From assembly GCA_937960465.1 (NCBI GenBank), contig CALGPO010000068.1, positions 1 through 37,592 on the forward strand: a stretch of 37,592 nt of DNA, given 5' to 3'. Shown here piece by piece: positions 22,124 to 32,666 of this stretch. The DNA is from an uncultured bacterium (GTDB lineage: Bacteria > Nitrospirota > Thermodesulfovibrionia > Thermodesulfovibrionales > Dissulfurispiraceae). The position numbers and the translations under genes are program-made. The stretch's first letter is position 1; every line of letters starts with the position of its first letter. The notes under the pieces were generated by a model. That model saw only the letters and a list, made by a program, of their open reading frames with translations. It ran no database searches and was not told the origin of the DNA.

Positions 22124-22143
22124 TGTTCACTATTCACTGATTA
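22116..22143. repeat. 7-bp tandem tract spanning ftsX stop and envC start
   Basis: ctgttca ctgttca ctattca ctgatta. Confidence 0.8.
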
Positions 22144-23016
22144 CAGTTTCAGCCTCCCGAGTGCAATGACAGAACCCACGATGCCCAGCGAGATCCCTGT
22201 TACCGGCAGCAGGATTAAAATTTCCAGTGGAAAGACTAAAGTCTTGAGCAAGGGAATGACTATGCTCAATCTGTATGTAATAGCAAAATAAAAGAGCAGT
22301 GCGCCAATTATACCGAGAATTCCTCCGAAGAATCCAATGGTGCCGCCCTCTATGAGAAAGGGCATTCGTATAAAGCCCTTTGTTGCTCCAAGGAGTTTGA
22401 TTATCTCTATCTCTTCTTTTCTTCTGTAAAATAAGATCTTTACCGTGCTGTAAGCAACAAAGACAACGCCTGTGGAGATTGTTATAAAGATGATGATGCT
22501 CATGTTCTGCAATGATTTTTTCAGGAGGTGAATTGCCTCTGCTACTTTTTCTCCGTAATATACATCATCAATGCCAGATACCTTTTTTATCTCCTCGGAA
22601 ATCCGTTTTGCAGAGGCGGATGTTACAAAATCTCTTTTCAGTCTTATTTCGATAGACGACGAGAGCGGATTTTCATTCAGCCCTTCAAGAATATATCGGG
22701 CATCCTTCAAGGTCTGTTTTAATTCTTTTATGGCATCATCCTTTGATATATATTTCAAGCCCGCAATGTCGTCTCTCTTTTTGAGGGTATCCACGATGCC
22801 CTGTACTTCTTCCTGCGAAATGTTGTCATTAAGATATGCCACCAGAGAAAAACGATCGGGAAGATGGCTCGCGACAAGCTCTACATTGTAAAGGAAAAAG
22901 GCAGTGAGGGTTATTATCAGCAGGCTGGATGCCACGGTGAACATGGAAAGAATGTTAATCCATTTCTCTCTGCAGAGGCTCTGAAAAGCTGATTTGAAAG
23001 AATAAGCCAGTGTCAT
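22141..23016 (-). CDS. ftsX: cell division protein FtsX
   Basis: 291 aa FtsX-type permease; adjacent to ftsE and envC. Confidence 0.95.
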   Translation of the reverse strand: MTLAYSFKSAFQSLCREKWINILSMFTVASSLLIITLTAFFLYNVELVASHLPDRFSLVAYLNDNISQEEVQGIVDTLKKRDDIAGLKYISKDDAIKELKQTLKDARYILEGLNENPLSSSIEIRLKRDFVTSASAKRISEEIKKVSGIDDVYYGEKVAEAIHLLKKSLQNMSIIIFITISTGVVFVAYSTVKILFYRRKEEIEIIKLLGATKGFIRMPFLIEGGTIGFFGGILGIIGALLFYFAITYRLSIVIPLLKTLVFPLEILILLPVTGISLGIVGSVIALGRLKL

Positions 23017-23678
23017 TAGCCTATCTCCTCACCAATGAGATTTCCGCCGTCTAATTTCAGCACACGCCTTCTAGTATTTCTGAATAACTCCCTGTTGTGG
23101 GTTGCAATGAGGATTGTCGTCCCCTGGAGATTTATCTCTTCAAATAGTTTTATTATGTCAATTGATGTGTTGGGATCGAGGTTCCCTGTCGGTTCATCGG
23201 CAAGCAAAACGAGGGGCCCTGTTACAATTGCCCTTGCAATAACAACCCTCTGCTGCTCCCCTCCTGAAAGGCTGCGCGGATAGCTGTCCGAGAGGTGGCG
23301 AAGGTGAACCTTTTTTAATGCCTCGGAAACGAGGTTTTTAATTTCTTTTTCGCTAACACCCTTGATCCTCAAAGCCATGGCTATATTGTCGAATACAGTA
23401 AGGTTATTTATGAGCTTGAAATCCTGAAATACAACGCCGATATTTCTTCGCAGGTGGGGTATTTGAGGCGGTTTTAATGATTGAAGGTGAAAGTCTCCGA
23501 TAACTATGTCTCCTTCATCAGGCCATTCAGCAAGATACATAAGCTTTAAGAGAGTGGATTTGCCAGCGCCACTGGGTCCTGTTAAAAAAGCCATTTCGCC
23601 TTTCTGTATAGAGAAGGTTATATTTTTAAGGACGCCTTGATGTTCATAATATTTCGAGACATTTTGGAAAGCAATCAT
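23016..23678 (-). CDS. ftsE: cell division ATP-binding protein FtsE
   Basis: Walker A GPSGAGKST, LSGGEQQRV, LLADEPTGNLDP. Confidence 0.96.
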   Translation of the reverse strand: MIAFQNVSKYYEHQGVLKNITFSIQKGEMAFLTGPSGAGKSTLLKLMYLAEWPDEGDIVIGDFHLQSLKPPQIPHLRRNIGVVFQDFKLINNLTVFDNIAMALRIKGVSEKEIKNLVSEALKKVHLRHLSDSYPRSLSGGEQQRVVIARAIVTGPLVLLADEPTGNLDPNTSIDIIKLFEEINLQGTTILIATHNRELFRNTRRRVLKLDGGNLIGEEIG

Positions 23679-23700
23679 AGCGTTGATAATGGATGGATTC

Positions 23701-24702
23701 TCATTTCCTCATAAACTCGGTCACTGTTTTTACTATATCCTCTGCTGTAAGCCCGTAGAGCTTCAGTAGCTCATCAGGCTTGCCAGAGCCGCCAAAGGTA
23801 TCCCTTGTGCCGATTCTCTTTATTGAAATCGGATGGTTTTCTGACAAGAATTCAGAGACAGCACTGCCAAGCCCTCCTATTATGGAATGCTCTTCTGCGG
23901 TGACTATCAGCTTTGAGATCTTTGCAGCTTCAAGCAATATCTCTGTATCGAGGGGCTTTACTGTTGACATATTGATTACGCCTGCATCTATCCCTTCTTT
24001 TGATAATAGTTCTCTTGCCTGCAACGCCGCAGAGACCATTATTCCATTGGCAATTATATTTACATCACGGCCGATATTGAATTTATACGCCTTCCCTATC
24101 CTGAACTTATAATCAGCAGGCATTACAGCAGGAACCTTTGCCCTTCCGAGCCGCACATAAACAGGGCCTTCGTAGTCTGCTACAGTATCTATGACCTGTT
24201 TTGTCTCAAATCCGTCAGAAGGCACTATTACAACCATCTGGGGCAGGACGCGCATTAATGCCACATCTTCCAATGCCTGATGGGATGCCCCATCCTCTCC
24301 AACAGTTATGCCGCTGTGTGTTGCAACCAGCTTTACATTGAGGCTGGAGTAACAAATGGTCTGTCGTATCTGTTCCCATGCCCTTCCTGTTTCGAATATG
24401 GCGAATGTTGATGCAAAAGGTATCTTTCCTGTTAATGATAGTCCTCCTGCTGTTCCAATCATGTCTTGCTCGGATATTCCCATATTAAAAAATCTATCAG
24501 GAAATGCCTTTGCAAACTTTGCTGTCTTTGTTGAGCCTGAAAGGTCTGCATCGAGCACTACTACCTTTTCATTCCTCTTTCCTAATTCTGCAAGGGCTGC
24601 GCCGTAGGCATCCCTTGTGGCAACAGCCTGTCCGGCAAAACTCTGAGATTCGACTGTTGACTGCTGAGTGTTGACTGCTGACTTTTCTTCCCTACTTCCC
24701 AT
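23701..24702 (-). CDS. transketolase, C-terminal subunit
   Basis: ATRDAYGAALAELGKRNEKVVVLDADLSGST, GISEQDMIGTAGGLS, HSGITVGEDGASHQALED. Confidence 0.94.
   Translation of the reverse strand: MGSREEKSAVNTQQSTVESQSFAGQAVATRDAYGAALAELGKRNEKVVVLDADLSGSTKTAKFAKAFPDRFFNMGISEQDMIGTAGGLSLTGKIPFASTFAIFETGRAWEQIRQTICYSSLNVKLVATHSGITVGEDGASHQALEDVALMRVLPQMVVIVPSDGFETKQVIDTVADYEGPVYVRLGRAKVPAVMPADYKFRIGKAYKFNIGRDVNIIANGIMVSAALQARELLSKEGIDAGVINMSTVKPLDTEILLEAAKISKLIVTAEEHSIIGGLGSAVSEFLSENHPISIKRIGTRDTFGGSGKPDELLKLYGLTAEDIVKTVTEFMRK
24651..24685. repeat. 7-bp tandem tract in the N-terminal coding region of the transketolase C-subunit
   Basis: cgactgt tgactgc tgagtgt tgactgc tgacttt. Confidence 0.8.
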
Positions 24703-25540
24703 TTCCGCCTAACTCCTTTAGTGCGATTTCGAGTTCTTCCTTTGTAGGTGCGAGTCCGTGATATTCCACCTTGCCTTCGAATATGGATACGCCCTTGCCT
24801 TTTACTGTCTTTGCAAGGATTGCGGATGGCTTGCCTTTTATCTTTTCTGCCTCGTCGAGGGCAGTTACAATTTCTTCCATGTTGTGGCCGTCTATCTCAA
24901 ATATATGCCAGTTGAATGCCTTCCATTTTTCAGCCACAGGGTCTATTTTCATTACATCTTCACACCTACCGTCTATCTGAAGGCTATTTAAATCTACAAT
25001 GGCGCATAAGTTGTCGAGGACATAATGCCCTGCTGTCATGGCAGCCTCCCATACCTGACCTTCCTGAATCTCGCCGTCGCCCAGAAGGCAATAAACCCTT
25101 GCAGGGCTTTTATCAAGCCTTAATCCTAATGCCATACCGTTTGCTATGGACAATCCCTGACCCAGAGAGCCTGTGGAAACCTCTACTCCATGAAGCATTT
25201 TTGATGAGGGATGTCCTTGCAGAGGGCTTCCTGTTTTTCTGAGGGTGTTTAGGAGGGATTTATCAAAATAACCTGTTAATGCTAAGACTGTGTAAAGAAG
25301 CGGAGCTGCATGTCCCTTTGATAAAATAAATCTATCTCTTTCTGGCCATTTTGGGTTATCAGGTCTGTGGCGCATTTTATAGAAATAAAGTGCAGTAACA
25401 ATATCTGCAGCGGATAAGGAGCCGCCTGTGTGACCTGAGCCTGCCTGTGCAAGCATTTTCAATATCTCTATCCTGACTGTTCGCGCCTGCTTTTTAAGAA
25501 ATTCAATGTCGCGGGATTGTGTTACAGTGGCCATTAACAA
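24692..25540 (-). CDS. transketolase, N-terminal subunit
   Basis: AGSGHTGGSLSAADIVTALYF, RDRFILSKGHAAPLLY, GDGEIQEGQVWEAAM (TPP motif). Confidence 0.94.
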   Translation of the reverse strand: MLMATVTQSRDIEFLKKQARTVRIEILKMLAQAGSGHTGGSLSAADIVTALYFYKMRHRPDNPKWPERDRFILSKGHAAPLLYTVLALTGYFDKSLLNTLRKTGSPLQGHPSSKMLHGVEVSTGSLGQGLSIANGMALGLRLDKSPARVYCLLGDGEIQEGQVWEAAMTAGHYVLDNLCAIVDLNSLQIDGRCEDVMKIDPVAEKWKAFNWHIFEIDGHNMEEIVTALDEAEKIKGKPSAILAKTVKGKGVSIFEGKVEYHGLAPTKEELEIALKELGGNGK

Positions 25541-25567
25541 TTTCCTTTCTCAGTCAAAAAATTAAAA

Positions 25568-25649
25568 CCTAAATTGAGCGATTCTATATTCAGGCCTGTC
25601 TGCGTGCAACGCACAGGCAGGCCTGCCTTACAAAATCGCTCAACTTAGA
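25568..25649. mobile_element. 82-bp MITE, copy 2, with 5-bp TSD TAAAA (25563-25567 / 25650-25654)
   Basis: Same TIRs and internal hairpin as 5211-5292; two substitutions. Confidence 0.92.
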
Positions 25650-25770
25650 TAAAATATTATATATCATATGGATAAAAAATTGTAATGATGAAATCGCTAA
25701 GGAGACCAGATAGGTATAGACATGCGGATTATGGTTTTGTCTTTTTATTTGTTAATGGTATAATGACCAG

Positions 25771-26253
25771 ATGGAACTTCACAGAGAGATAAGGGCGTTT
25801 TATATAAAACTGCCTTATTCGTATAAGGACATTACTCCTGATATCGTGGATAATCTATGGAAGCTTTCGAAAGATTTTGCTATAACTTCTATAGATATAA
25901 GCAAAAATAACGAGGTGTTTATACATTCCGATATTGAATTCAGTTTGGCAAGCTGGAATGAGGCTATAGGGTACCTGAGGTCCGTGACCACGCTCTTAAA
26001 TGCAAAAAGCGGGTATTTGCTTGTGAGAAAAATAATAGGATTAAAGAATTCTGTGAGGACAGAACTGGAGGGATACAAGGTTACAAAAAGGGGTGTTTAT
26101 AATGCAGAGATGCCGGAGTCCCCTGACTTTATAGAGGATGTAATAAGGCTTTCAGGCAGGAACAAAAAACTCCAGCAGATGGATGCAATGGAAAAGCTGT
26201 TCAGGTTTATTGAGGAGCAGGAGAAGGACAAAGATAATGAGGGTGCTGGTTAG
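25771..26253 (+). CDS. conserved-looking hypothetical protein
   Basis: 160 aa ORF between a MITE and tRNA-Asn; no recognised motif. Confidence 0.65.
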   Translation: MELHREIRAFYIKLPYSYKDITPDIVDNLWKLSKDFAITSIDISKNNEVFIHSDIEFSLASWNEAIGYLRSVTTLLNAKSGYLLVRKIIGLKNSVRTELEGYKVTKRGVYNAEMPESPDFIEDVIRLSGRNKKLQQMDAMEKLFRFIEEQEKDKDNEGAG

Positions 26254-26301
26254 TTTGACAATGGTTCAAATTTTTTGATATAAATAAGTTTCGTTAAAAT
26301 T

Positions 26302-26374
26302 TCCTGGGTAGCTCAGCCGGCAGAGCGGGTGGCTGTTAACCACTTGGTCGGGGGTTCGAGTCCCTCCCCAGGAG
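26302..26374 (+). tRNA. tRNA-Asn (GTT)
   Basis: Acceptor TCCTGGG/CCCAGGA, anticodon loop CTGTTAA, T-arm GGGGGTTCGAGTCCCTC; no encoded CCA. Confidence 0.95.
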
Positions 26375-26383
26375 CTTAAAGGC

Positions 26384-26418
26384 ATAAAGAGGGCGGGATA
26401 AAATCCCGCCCTCTTTAT
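26384..26418. terminator. bidirectional intrinsic terminator between tRNA-Asn and hsp20
   Basis: ATAAAGAGGGCGGGAT-AAA-ATCCCGCCCTCTTTAT followed by ATTTTT. Confidence 0.85.
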
Positions 26419-26422
26419 ATTT

Positions 26423-26884
26423 TTACGATACTTCTATTTTAATCTCTTTCGGCTTTGCCTCTTCCCTCTTTGGAAGTACTATCTCGAGCACCCCGTTTTT
26501 AAAGGATGCCTTTGCCTTTTCGCTATCAACCTCAACAGGTAGAGCGATGGTTCTTGTGAAGCTTCCGTAGCTCCTTTCGCAGGCATAGTAATCTTCTTCT
26601 TTTATTTCCTCTTCTTTTTTTACCTCGCCTTTCATGGTAAGTGAATCTTTTGTTATGGTGAGGTCTATGTCCTCCTTTGAGACACCCGGAAGCTCTGCTT
26701 TTACTACGATCTCATTTTTCCTGTCGTACATCTCGATGTTTGGGACAACCACTCCAACCTCGGGTCTTATCCAGCCTCTCCTCCTTCTGACAGGTGCAAA
26801 AAAATCTTCAAATAGTCTGTCCATGTCCTTTCTCATCTCTTCGAGTTCTTTTAATGGGCTCCATTTTACGATTGACATAGCCAA
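26423..26884 (-). CDS. Hsp20/alpha-crystallin small heat-shock protein
   Basis: ELPGVSKEDIDLTITKDSLTMKGEVK, YGSFTRTIALPVEVD, FKNGVLEIVLPK. Confidence 0.96.
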   Translation of the reverse strand: MAMSIVKWSPLKELEEMRKDMDRLFEDFFAPVRRRRGWIRPEVGVVVPNIEMYDRKNEIVVKAELPGVSKEDIDLTITKDSLTMKGEVKKEEEIKEEDYYACERSYGSFTRTIALPVEVDSEKAKASFKNGVLEIVLPKREEAKPKEIKIEVS

Positions 26885-26966
26885 CCTCCTTACTTCAGGT
26901 TAAGGTCAAGGCCTATGTTAAGCGGGCCTCAACCTTAGCCTTTTTATTTTTAAGGGTCAAAGACCC

Positions 26967-29609
26967 TTATGATACAACCTCGGCAACTGCCAACTTGCTG
27001 AATACTATTCTGTTATCTACAACATCCACTTCTACCATATCTCCTTCGCTGAATGTGCCGTCAAGGAGCTTCAATGCAAGGGGATTGAGTATTTCCTTCT
27101 GAATTGCCCGTTTTAATGGCCTTGCTCCGTAAATAGGGTCGTATCCTGCTCTTGCAATGAACTCTTTGGCATTTTCTGTAAGCACAATGTCAAGCCTCTT
27201 TTCATGGAGATACTTTTTCATCCTGTTCACCTGAATCTCAACAATCTGCTTTAAAAGTTCCTCACTCAGTGGATTGAATATGATTGTTTCGTCAATCCTG
27301 TTCAGGAACTCAGGCCTGAAGAATGCCTTCAGGTCTTCCATGACTTTTTCTTTTAATTCTTTTTCATTTTCGCTCCAGTGCGAAGGTCTTTTTATCCTCT
27401 CTTCCAATATCTCCTGAATATGGGTGCTGCCGATGTTTGATGTCATTATGACTATGGTATTTCTGAAATCCACAGTGCGTCCATGCCCATCTGTAAGCCT
27501 GCCGTCGTCAAGCAACTGGAGCAGGATGTTGAAGACCTCCTGATGCGCCTTTTCCACTTCATCGAACAGGATTACGGAATAAGGCCTTCTCCGTACTGCT
27601 TCTGTAAGCTGTCCGCCCTCTTCGTATCCCACATAGCCCGGAGGCGCTCCAACGAGTCTTGACACAGTATGCCGCTCCTGATATTCGGACATATCGATCC
27701 TTATCATTGCAGCCTCGTCGTCAAACATAAACTCTGCAAGAGCCTTTGCCAGTTCTGTCTTTCCCACGCCTGTCGGGCCGAGGAACAGAAAAGAGCCTAT
27801 AGGCCTGTTCGGATCCTGAAGTCCTGCTCGTGCCCGCCGTATGGCATCGGATACTGCAACAATTGCCTTATCTTGGCCAACAACCCTGAGCCTCAGCCTG
27901 TCCTCCATATGTATCAGCTTCTGCACCTCTGTCTCCAGCATCCTTGAAACAGGAACACCTGTCCATTTGGATACGACCTCTGCGATGTCTTCTTCATCTA
28001 CCTCTTCCTTAAGCATCTTTCTTTTTGTCTGGGTTTCTTTTAGTTTTATATTTTCAGCTTCGAGCGCCTTCTGGAGTTCGAGGAGTCGCCCGTATCTAAG
28101 TTCTGCAGCCTTTGTGAGATCTCCTTCCCTTTCCGCCCTTTCCGACTCTGTCTTTGTCTTTTCTATCTGCTCTTTTATATCCCTTATCTTCTGTATTACC
28201 TCTTTTTCACTCAGCCACTGCGCCCTTAATGAATCCCTCTTTGCCTGGATTTCTGCCATTTCTCTACCGAGCTTTTCGAGTTTCTCCCTTGCATCAAGGG
28301 AGCCGTCATCCCTCATCAATGCCTGTTTTTCTATCTCGAACTGCCTTAATTTTCTTTCTATCTCGTCCAGTTCCACAGGCATGCTGTCTATCTCCATCCT
28401 TAGCCTTGCTGCGGACTCATCAATGAGGTCTATGGCCTTATCAGGCAGGAATCTGTCCGTTATATACCTGTGGGAAAGAACTGCAGCAGCTATAAGGGCG
28501 GAGTCTTTTATCTTCACCCCGTGATGGACCTCGTATTTTTCTTTGAGCCCCCTCAAAATGGAGATTGTATCCTCAACAGAGGGCTCTTTTATATAAACAG
28601 GTTGAAATCTCCTCTCCAGTGCAGGATCTTTTTCTACATGCTTCCTGTATTCATCAACAGTTGTGGCACCAATGCATCTCAATTCCCCCCTTGCAAGAGC
28701 AGGCTTCAACATATTGGCTGCATCGACAGCGCCTTCTGCTGCGCCTGCACCAACGAGCGTGTGAAGCTCGTCAATAAAGGTTATTATCTTTCCTTCCGAC
28801 TGCTCTATCTCTTTTAAGACTGCTTTCAGTCTCTCTTCAAACTCGCCCCTGTATTTTGAGCCTGCAACGAGACTGCCTATATCGAGGGCAATCAATCTCT
28901 TATCCCTTAAGGTTTCAGGGACATCCCCTGCAACTATCCTCTGTGCAAGTCCTTCTGCTATTGCTGTTTTGCCAACGCCCGGGTCGCCTATAAGCACAGG
29001 ATTATTTTTTGTCCTTCTGGAAAGCACATGAATTACCCTTCTTATTTCCTCATCCCTTCCAATTACAGGGTCGAGCTTTCCTCTTCTTGCAAGGTCTGTA
29101 AGGTCTTTAGCATAGCGTGCAATTGCCTGGTATTTTTCTTCGGGATTAGGGTCTGTTACACGGTGAACCCCCCGTATCTCCCTCATTGCAGAAAGAATAT
29201 TATCAGGATTTGCGCCGTATCTCTTGAGAATATCAGATGCCGGGCCATATGCCTTTGAAATGGCAAGCAGCAGATGCTCAACGCTTATGAATTCATCTGT
29301 TAAATGCGTTGCCTCTTCAAATGCCTTTTCCAGCACTGTTTTTAGTCTTGGAGCTATATATATCTGTCCAAGAGGTGTTGCACCCGAGACCTTCGGGAAC
29401 TTTTCTATTTCCTTATCAATATCTGCTTTTAATGAATTTATGTCTGCATTGAGACGCTTAAGTATCTGGCATGCTATTCCATCTTCGTCCTCAAGGAGCG
29501 CATAAAGGAGATGCTCCACATCGAGCTGTTGATTGCCTTTTGCCTCTGCAATCCTCTGGGCCTCCTGCAGCGCCTCCTGACTCTTTACTGTCAATTTATC
29601 CAATCTCAT
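26967..29609 (-). CDS. clpB: ATP-dependent chaperone ClpB
   Basis: Two AAA+ domains ([37 protein letters not shown]), middle coiled coil; probable start MRLDKLT at 29609. Confidence 0.97.
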   Translation of the reverse strand: MRLDKLTVKSQEALQEAQRIAEAKGNQQLDVEHLLYALLEDEDGIACQILKRLNADINSLKADIDKEIEKFPKVSGATPLGQIYIAPRLKTVLEKAFEEATHLTDEFISVEHLLLAISKAYGPASDILKRYGANPDNILSAMREIRGVHRVTDPNPEEKYQAIARYAKDLTDLARRGKLDPVIGRDEEIRRVIHVLSRRTKNNPVLIGDPGVGKTAIAEGLAQRIVAGDVPETLRDKRLIALDIGSLVAGSKYRGEFEERLKAVLKEIEQSEGKIITFIDELHTLVGAGAAEGAVDAANMLKPALARGELRCIGATTVDEYRKHVEKDPALERRFQPVYIKEPSVEDTISILRGLKEKYEVHHGVKIKDSALIAAAVLSHRYITDRFLPDKAIDLIDESAARLRMEIDSMPVELDEIERKLRQFEIEKQALMRDDGSLDAREKLEKLGREMAEIQAKRDSLRAQWLSEKEVIQKIRDIKEQIEKTKTESERAEREGDLTKAAELRYGRLLELQKALEAENIKLKETQTKRKMLKEEVDEEDIAEVVSKWTGVPVSRMLETEVQKLIHMEDRLRLRVVGQDKAIVAVSDAIRRARAGLQDPNRPIGSFLFLGPTGVGKTELAKALAEFMFDDEAAMIRIDMSEYQERHTVSRLVGAPPGYVGYEEGGQLTEAVRRRPYSVILFDEVEKAHQEVFNILLQLLDDGRLTDGHGRTVDFRNTIVIMTSNIGSTHIQEILEERIKRPSHWSENEKELKEKVMEDLKAFFRPEFLNRIDETIIFNPLSEELLKQIVEIQVNRMKKYLHEKRLDIVLTENAKEFIARAGYDPIYGARPLKRAIQKEILNPLALKLLDGTFSEGDMVEVDVVDNRIVFSKLAVAEVVS

Positions 29610-29622
29610 ACCTCTAAGCCTC

Positions 29623-29973
29623 CTATTCTTCAAATATCCTTCTTAATCGTTCTTCAAATTGCCGTCTTATATCATTTTCCATGAAGCGCATCATTTCTCT
29701 CATTTCTTCCTGCATTGCCTGTATCCTGTTTCTCATGCGAAGGATTATATCCACACCAGCCTTATTAACTCCGAGCTCCTTTGTGAGCTTTATGACAAGA
29801 TTCAGCCTCTCTATATCCTCGTCAGAATAGAGCCTTTGCTTGTTTACCCTATGTGGACGTACAAACCCTTCCCTCTCGTACATCCTCAATGTCTGGGGAT
29901 GCACTTCAAGGATTCTTGAAACCACGCTTATCATATATACAGGGCTGCTTCTGTCCTGTCTTTTTCTGACCAT
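29623..29973 (-). CDS. hspR: MerR-family heat-shock repressor HspR
   Basis: [45 protein letters not shown]; between dnaJ and clpB. Confidence 0.9.
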   Translation of the reverse strand: MVRKRQDRSSPVYMISVVSRILEVHPQTLRMYEREGFVRPHRVNKQRLYSDEDIERLNLVIKLTKELGVNKAGVDIILRMRNRIQAMQEEMREMMRFMENDIRRQFEERLRRIFEE

Positions 29974-29975
29974 TC

Positions 29976-31049
29976 CTATTGCCTCCTTATCCCCTTTCTC
30001 GGATCTTCTTTATAAAGGGCCTCTATTTTATTTATTGCCTCTTTTGCGCTCTCAGGAATGTCTTTTGGAACTACTATTTTTATATCTACATATTCATCGC
30101 CTCTGTGTTTTGTTTTCGGAGAAATAAAACCCTTTCCTGAAAGTTTGAATCGCTGGCCCCCTTGAGTTCCCTGCGGCAGCTTCATTATAGCAGAGCCGTC
30201 TATTGTCGGCACCTCTATCTTTGCGCCAAATGCGGCTTCGCCAAAGGTTACAGGCAACTGCAAATAAATATCATCGCCTTTTCTCGTAAACACTGGATGT
30301 GGCTTTATAGTTATTTCAATAAGCAAATCGCCTGCTGGCCCTCCACCGGTGCCTGCATTGCCCATGCCTCTAAGTTTTACAATAGAACCATTATCAACAC
30401 CTGCCGGTATCTTTACCTTTACTGACTCTGTGTGTACAATTTTGCCTCTTCCTCCGCATTTCTTGCATATAGATGTGATCTTTCTGCCCGTACCATGACA
30501 TTCAGGGCAGGTCTGGGCAATCTTGAAAAAGCCTTTTGATGTCTGTATTTTTCCTGTACCTTTGCATGTAGGGCATATCTGAGAAGATTCAGCGCCTGTG
30601 CCATTACAGGCATCGCAATTAATAGTCCTTTTAATACTTATCGGTCTGGTTACCCCTGCAAATGCCTCCTCGAGGGTAAGTTCTACTTCCATAAGTATGT
30701 CTTCGCCCCTGGCATAATGCTCTGCTGCCCTGAACCTTGTGCCGAATAAATCCCCGAATATGTCTCCGAAGTCAAAGGCCTCTCCAAAATCGAAACCTTT
30801 AAATCCCTCAAAGCCGGGAAACTCATAAGCGGTTCCTGCCCTATCGTATTCTGCACGCTTCTGTGGGTCGCCGAGCACAGCGTATGCCTCGTTTATCTCC
30901 TTGAATTTCTCCTCTGCAGTCTTGTCTCCCGGATTCAGATCAGGATGATACTTCCGCGCAAGCCTTCTGAAAGCCTTTTTAATCTCATCCGGAGATGCAT
31001 CCTTGCTGACGCCGAGTATCTGGTAATAGTCTTTTACTGTTGTGGACAT
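29976..31049 (-). CDS. dnaJ: chaperone DnaJ
   Basis: J-domain [19 protein letters not shown], four CxxCxGxG motifs. Confidence 0.97.
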   Translation of the reverse strand: MSTTVKDYYQILGVSKDASPDEIKKAFRRLARKYHPDLNPGDKTAEEKFKEINEAYAVLGDPQKRAEYDRAGTAYEFPGFEGFKGFDFGEAFDFGDIFGDLFGTRFRAAEHYARGEDILMEVELTLEEAFAGVTRPISIKRTINCDACNGTGAESSQICPTCKGTGKIQTSKGFFKIAQTCPECHGTGRKITSICKKCGGRGKIVHTESVKVKIPAGVDNGSIVKLRGMGNAGTGGGPAGDLLIEITIKPHPVFTRKGDDIYLQLPVTFGEAAFGAKIEVPTIDGSAIMKLPQGTQGGQRFKLSGKGFISPKTKHRGDEYVDIKIVVPKDIPESAKEAINKIEALYKEDPRKGIRRQ

Positions 31050-31071
31050 CTTCTCTCCTTTGTCTGTTCAT

Positions 31072-31101
31072 ATAATAATACTTTAGTAATAGTTTGTCAA
31101 G
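31072..31101 (-). promoter_or_regulatory. sigma70-type promoter with overlapping HAIR-like HspR operator
   Basis: TTGACA-17 bp-TATTAT; overlapping CTTGACA-N7-ACTAAAG resembles HAIR CTTGAGT-N7-ACTCAAG (11/14). Confidence 0.7.
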
Positions 31102-31121
31102 TGTTTTGATTCGATTAAAAT

Positions 31122-31841
31122 CTATTTGCCGACAAGAACTGCCTTGACAGAGCCAAGCTGCACTTTGGTTTTCAGCATCACCGGCGTTCTCTTTTCATCA
31201 TCGGTAAGCCAGATCAGGATGTCTCCTTTTCTGTAAAAGATGCCCTCTGATTTCATTATGGGCTTTATGAGAATGGTTTTGAATGTACCGAGGGGTGTTT
31301 CAACAGTCTCTTTATTTAAGACCTGTACCTCAGCCGTATATAATTTTTTGCTGTCGAACACTTCAATAAAAACCGATTTGCCCACTTTTAGAGGAAGTTG
31401 TCTGACATAATAAAGGCAAGAAAGTGGATCGAGGGCTGAATCATTTATGGCATGACTTGTTGTTTCATTGTTGAGATAGTTTATGTATTTGGCCGTTTTT
31501 GCAGCATGGTCAAAGATGATCTCCTTATCCCTCCTGTATTTCCCTTCCCTGAGCTTTATCCTATAGTTTTGAGGAATTCCGACAAAATTTTGAATCCGCT
31601 CTTTCTTTAATGTGCTGACTACGGTATCCTCTACAGTATAAAAGATGGATACCCACTTTGCAGAATTTGCCTTTGATATGAATTGTATGTTAGTGCCGTT
31701 GTCTTTTGCCTCAAGGACGGACTCTCCTGTTTTAATGCCAGCCCATGTAAGGTCGTACTGCAGCCTTTCAGGAATATCAAAGGCAAAGGCATTAGCAGTG
31801 AAATGTATGACGAATATAAAAAGCAAGAATTTAAATTTCAT
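31122..31841 (-). CDS. DUF3108-like exported protein
   Basis: Signal peptide; [21 protein letters not shown]...[20 protein letters not shown] pattern. Confidence 0.75.
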   Translation of the reverse strand: MKFKFLLFIFVIHFTANAFAFDIPERLQYDLTWAGIKTGESVLEAKDNGTNIQFISKANSAKWVSIFYTVEDTVVSTLKKERIQNFVGIPQNYRIKLREGKYRRDKEIIFDHAAKTAKYINYLNNETTSHAINDSALDPLSCLYYVRQLPLKVGKSVFIEVFDSKKLYTAEVQVLNKETVETPLGTFKTILIKPIMKSEGIFYRKGDILIWLTDDEKRTPVMLKTKVQLGSVKAVLVGK

Positions 31842-31878
31842 ATTTCAGTTCCTAATCCGCTTTTTGTTATATTACTCT

Positions 31879-32601
31879 ATGCTTGTAATTCCTGCAATAG
31901 ACTTAAAGGACGGCCTCTGTGTAAGACTCCTTCAGGGAAAGAAGGAGGATGCCACAGTTTATTCCGATGCCCCTGCATCAACTGCCCGGAGATGGGAGGC
32001 ATGCGGCGCAAGGCTCCTCCATGTTGTTGACCTCGACGGCGCATTTACGGGCAATCAAAAAAATATAGAGAGCATACGAAGAATCAGGGAAGCAGTAAAA
32101 ATGGACATAGAAGTGGGCGGAGGCATAAGGGATATGGAAAGAATTGAGTTGCTCCTTGGGGTGGGAATAAACAGAGTAATACTTGGTACAGTTGCCATTG
32201 AAAGACCTGAGCTTGTAAAAGAGGCATGTAAAAGGTATCCCGGCAAAGTGGTTGTTGGTATCGATGCGAAGAGCGGTTTTGTTGCTGTAAAGGGATGGGT
32301 GGAGGTCACTGAGGTTAAGGCAATAGAGCTTGCCCTGAGGATGCAGGATTATGGAGTATGGGGGATAATCTATACAGACATCTCAAGGGATGGCATGATG
32401 ACAGGGCCTAATATCCCTGCCATAAGAGAGATGGTGGAGACAGTGCATATACCTGTTATTGCCTCAGGTGGTGTATCATCCATTGATGATATAAAAAGGC
32501 TTAAGGAGATAAAAGGCCTCTACGGCGTCATTACAGGAAAGGCACTTTACAGTGGTGCAATTGACCTCAAAGAGGCGATAAAACTAACAGAAAAAGTATG
32601 A
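31879..32601 (+). CDS. hisA: phosphoribosylformimino-5-aminoimidazole carboxamide ribotide isomerase
   Basis: [64 protein letters not shown]; start moved from 31645. Confidence 0.96.
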   Translation: MLVIPAIDLKDGLCVRLLQGKKEDATVYSDAPASTARRWEACGARLLHVVDLDGAFTGNQKNIESIRRIREAVKMDIEVGGGIRDMERIELLLGVGINRVILGTVAIERPELVKEACKRYPGKVVVGIDAKSGFVAVKGWVEVTEVKAIELALRMQDYGVWGIIYTDISRDGMMTGPNIPAIREMVETVHIPVIASGGVSSIDDIKRLKEIKGLYGVITGKALYSGAIDLKEAIKLTEKV

Positions 32602-32666
32602 AGGTGATAGAAAAAGCTCAGGTTTGAGATAGAAGATATTAACTGCAAAATTAATAATGCTTTTGA

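Noticed and set aside
26885-26966. HAIR site upstream of hsp20
   Set aside because: An imperfect inverted repeat (AAGGTTGAGGCC/GGCCTTGACCTT) is present, but spacing and arms do not fit the N7 HAIR arrangement.
27841-28524. 227-aa plus-strand ORF
   Set aside because: Antisense to clpB; low-complexity Ser/Leu-rich shadow frame.
31645-31878. N-terminal extension of hisA
   Set aside because: HisA begins at [12 protein letters not shown]; the extension is antisense to the DUF3108 gene.
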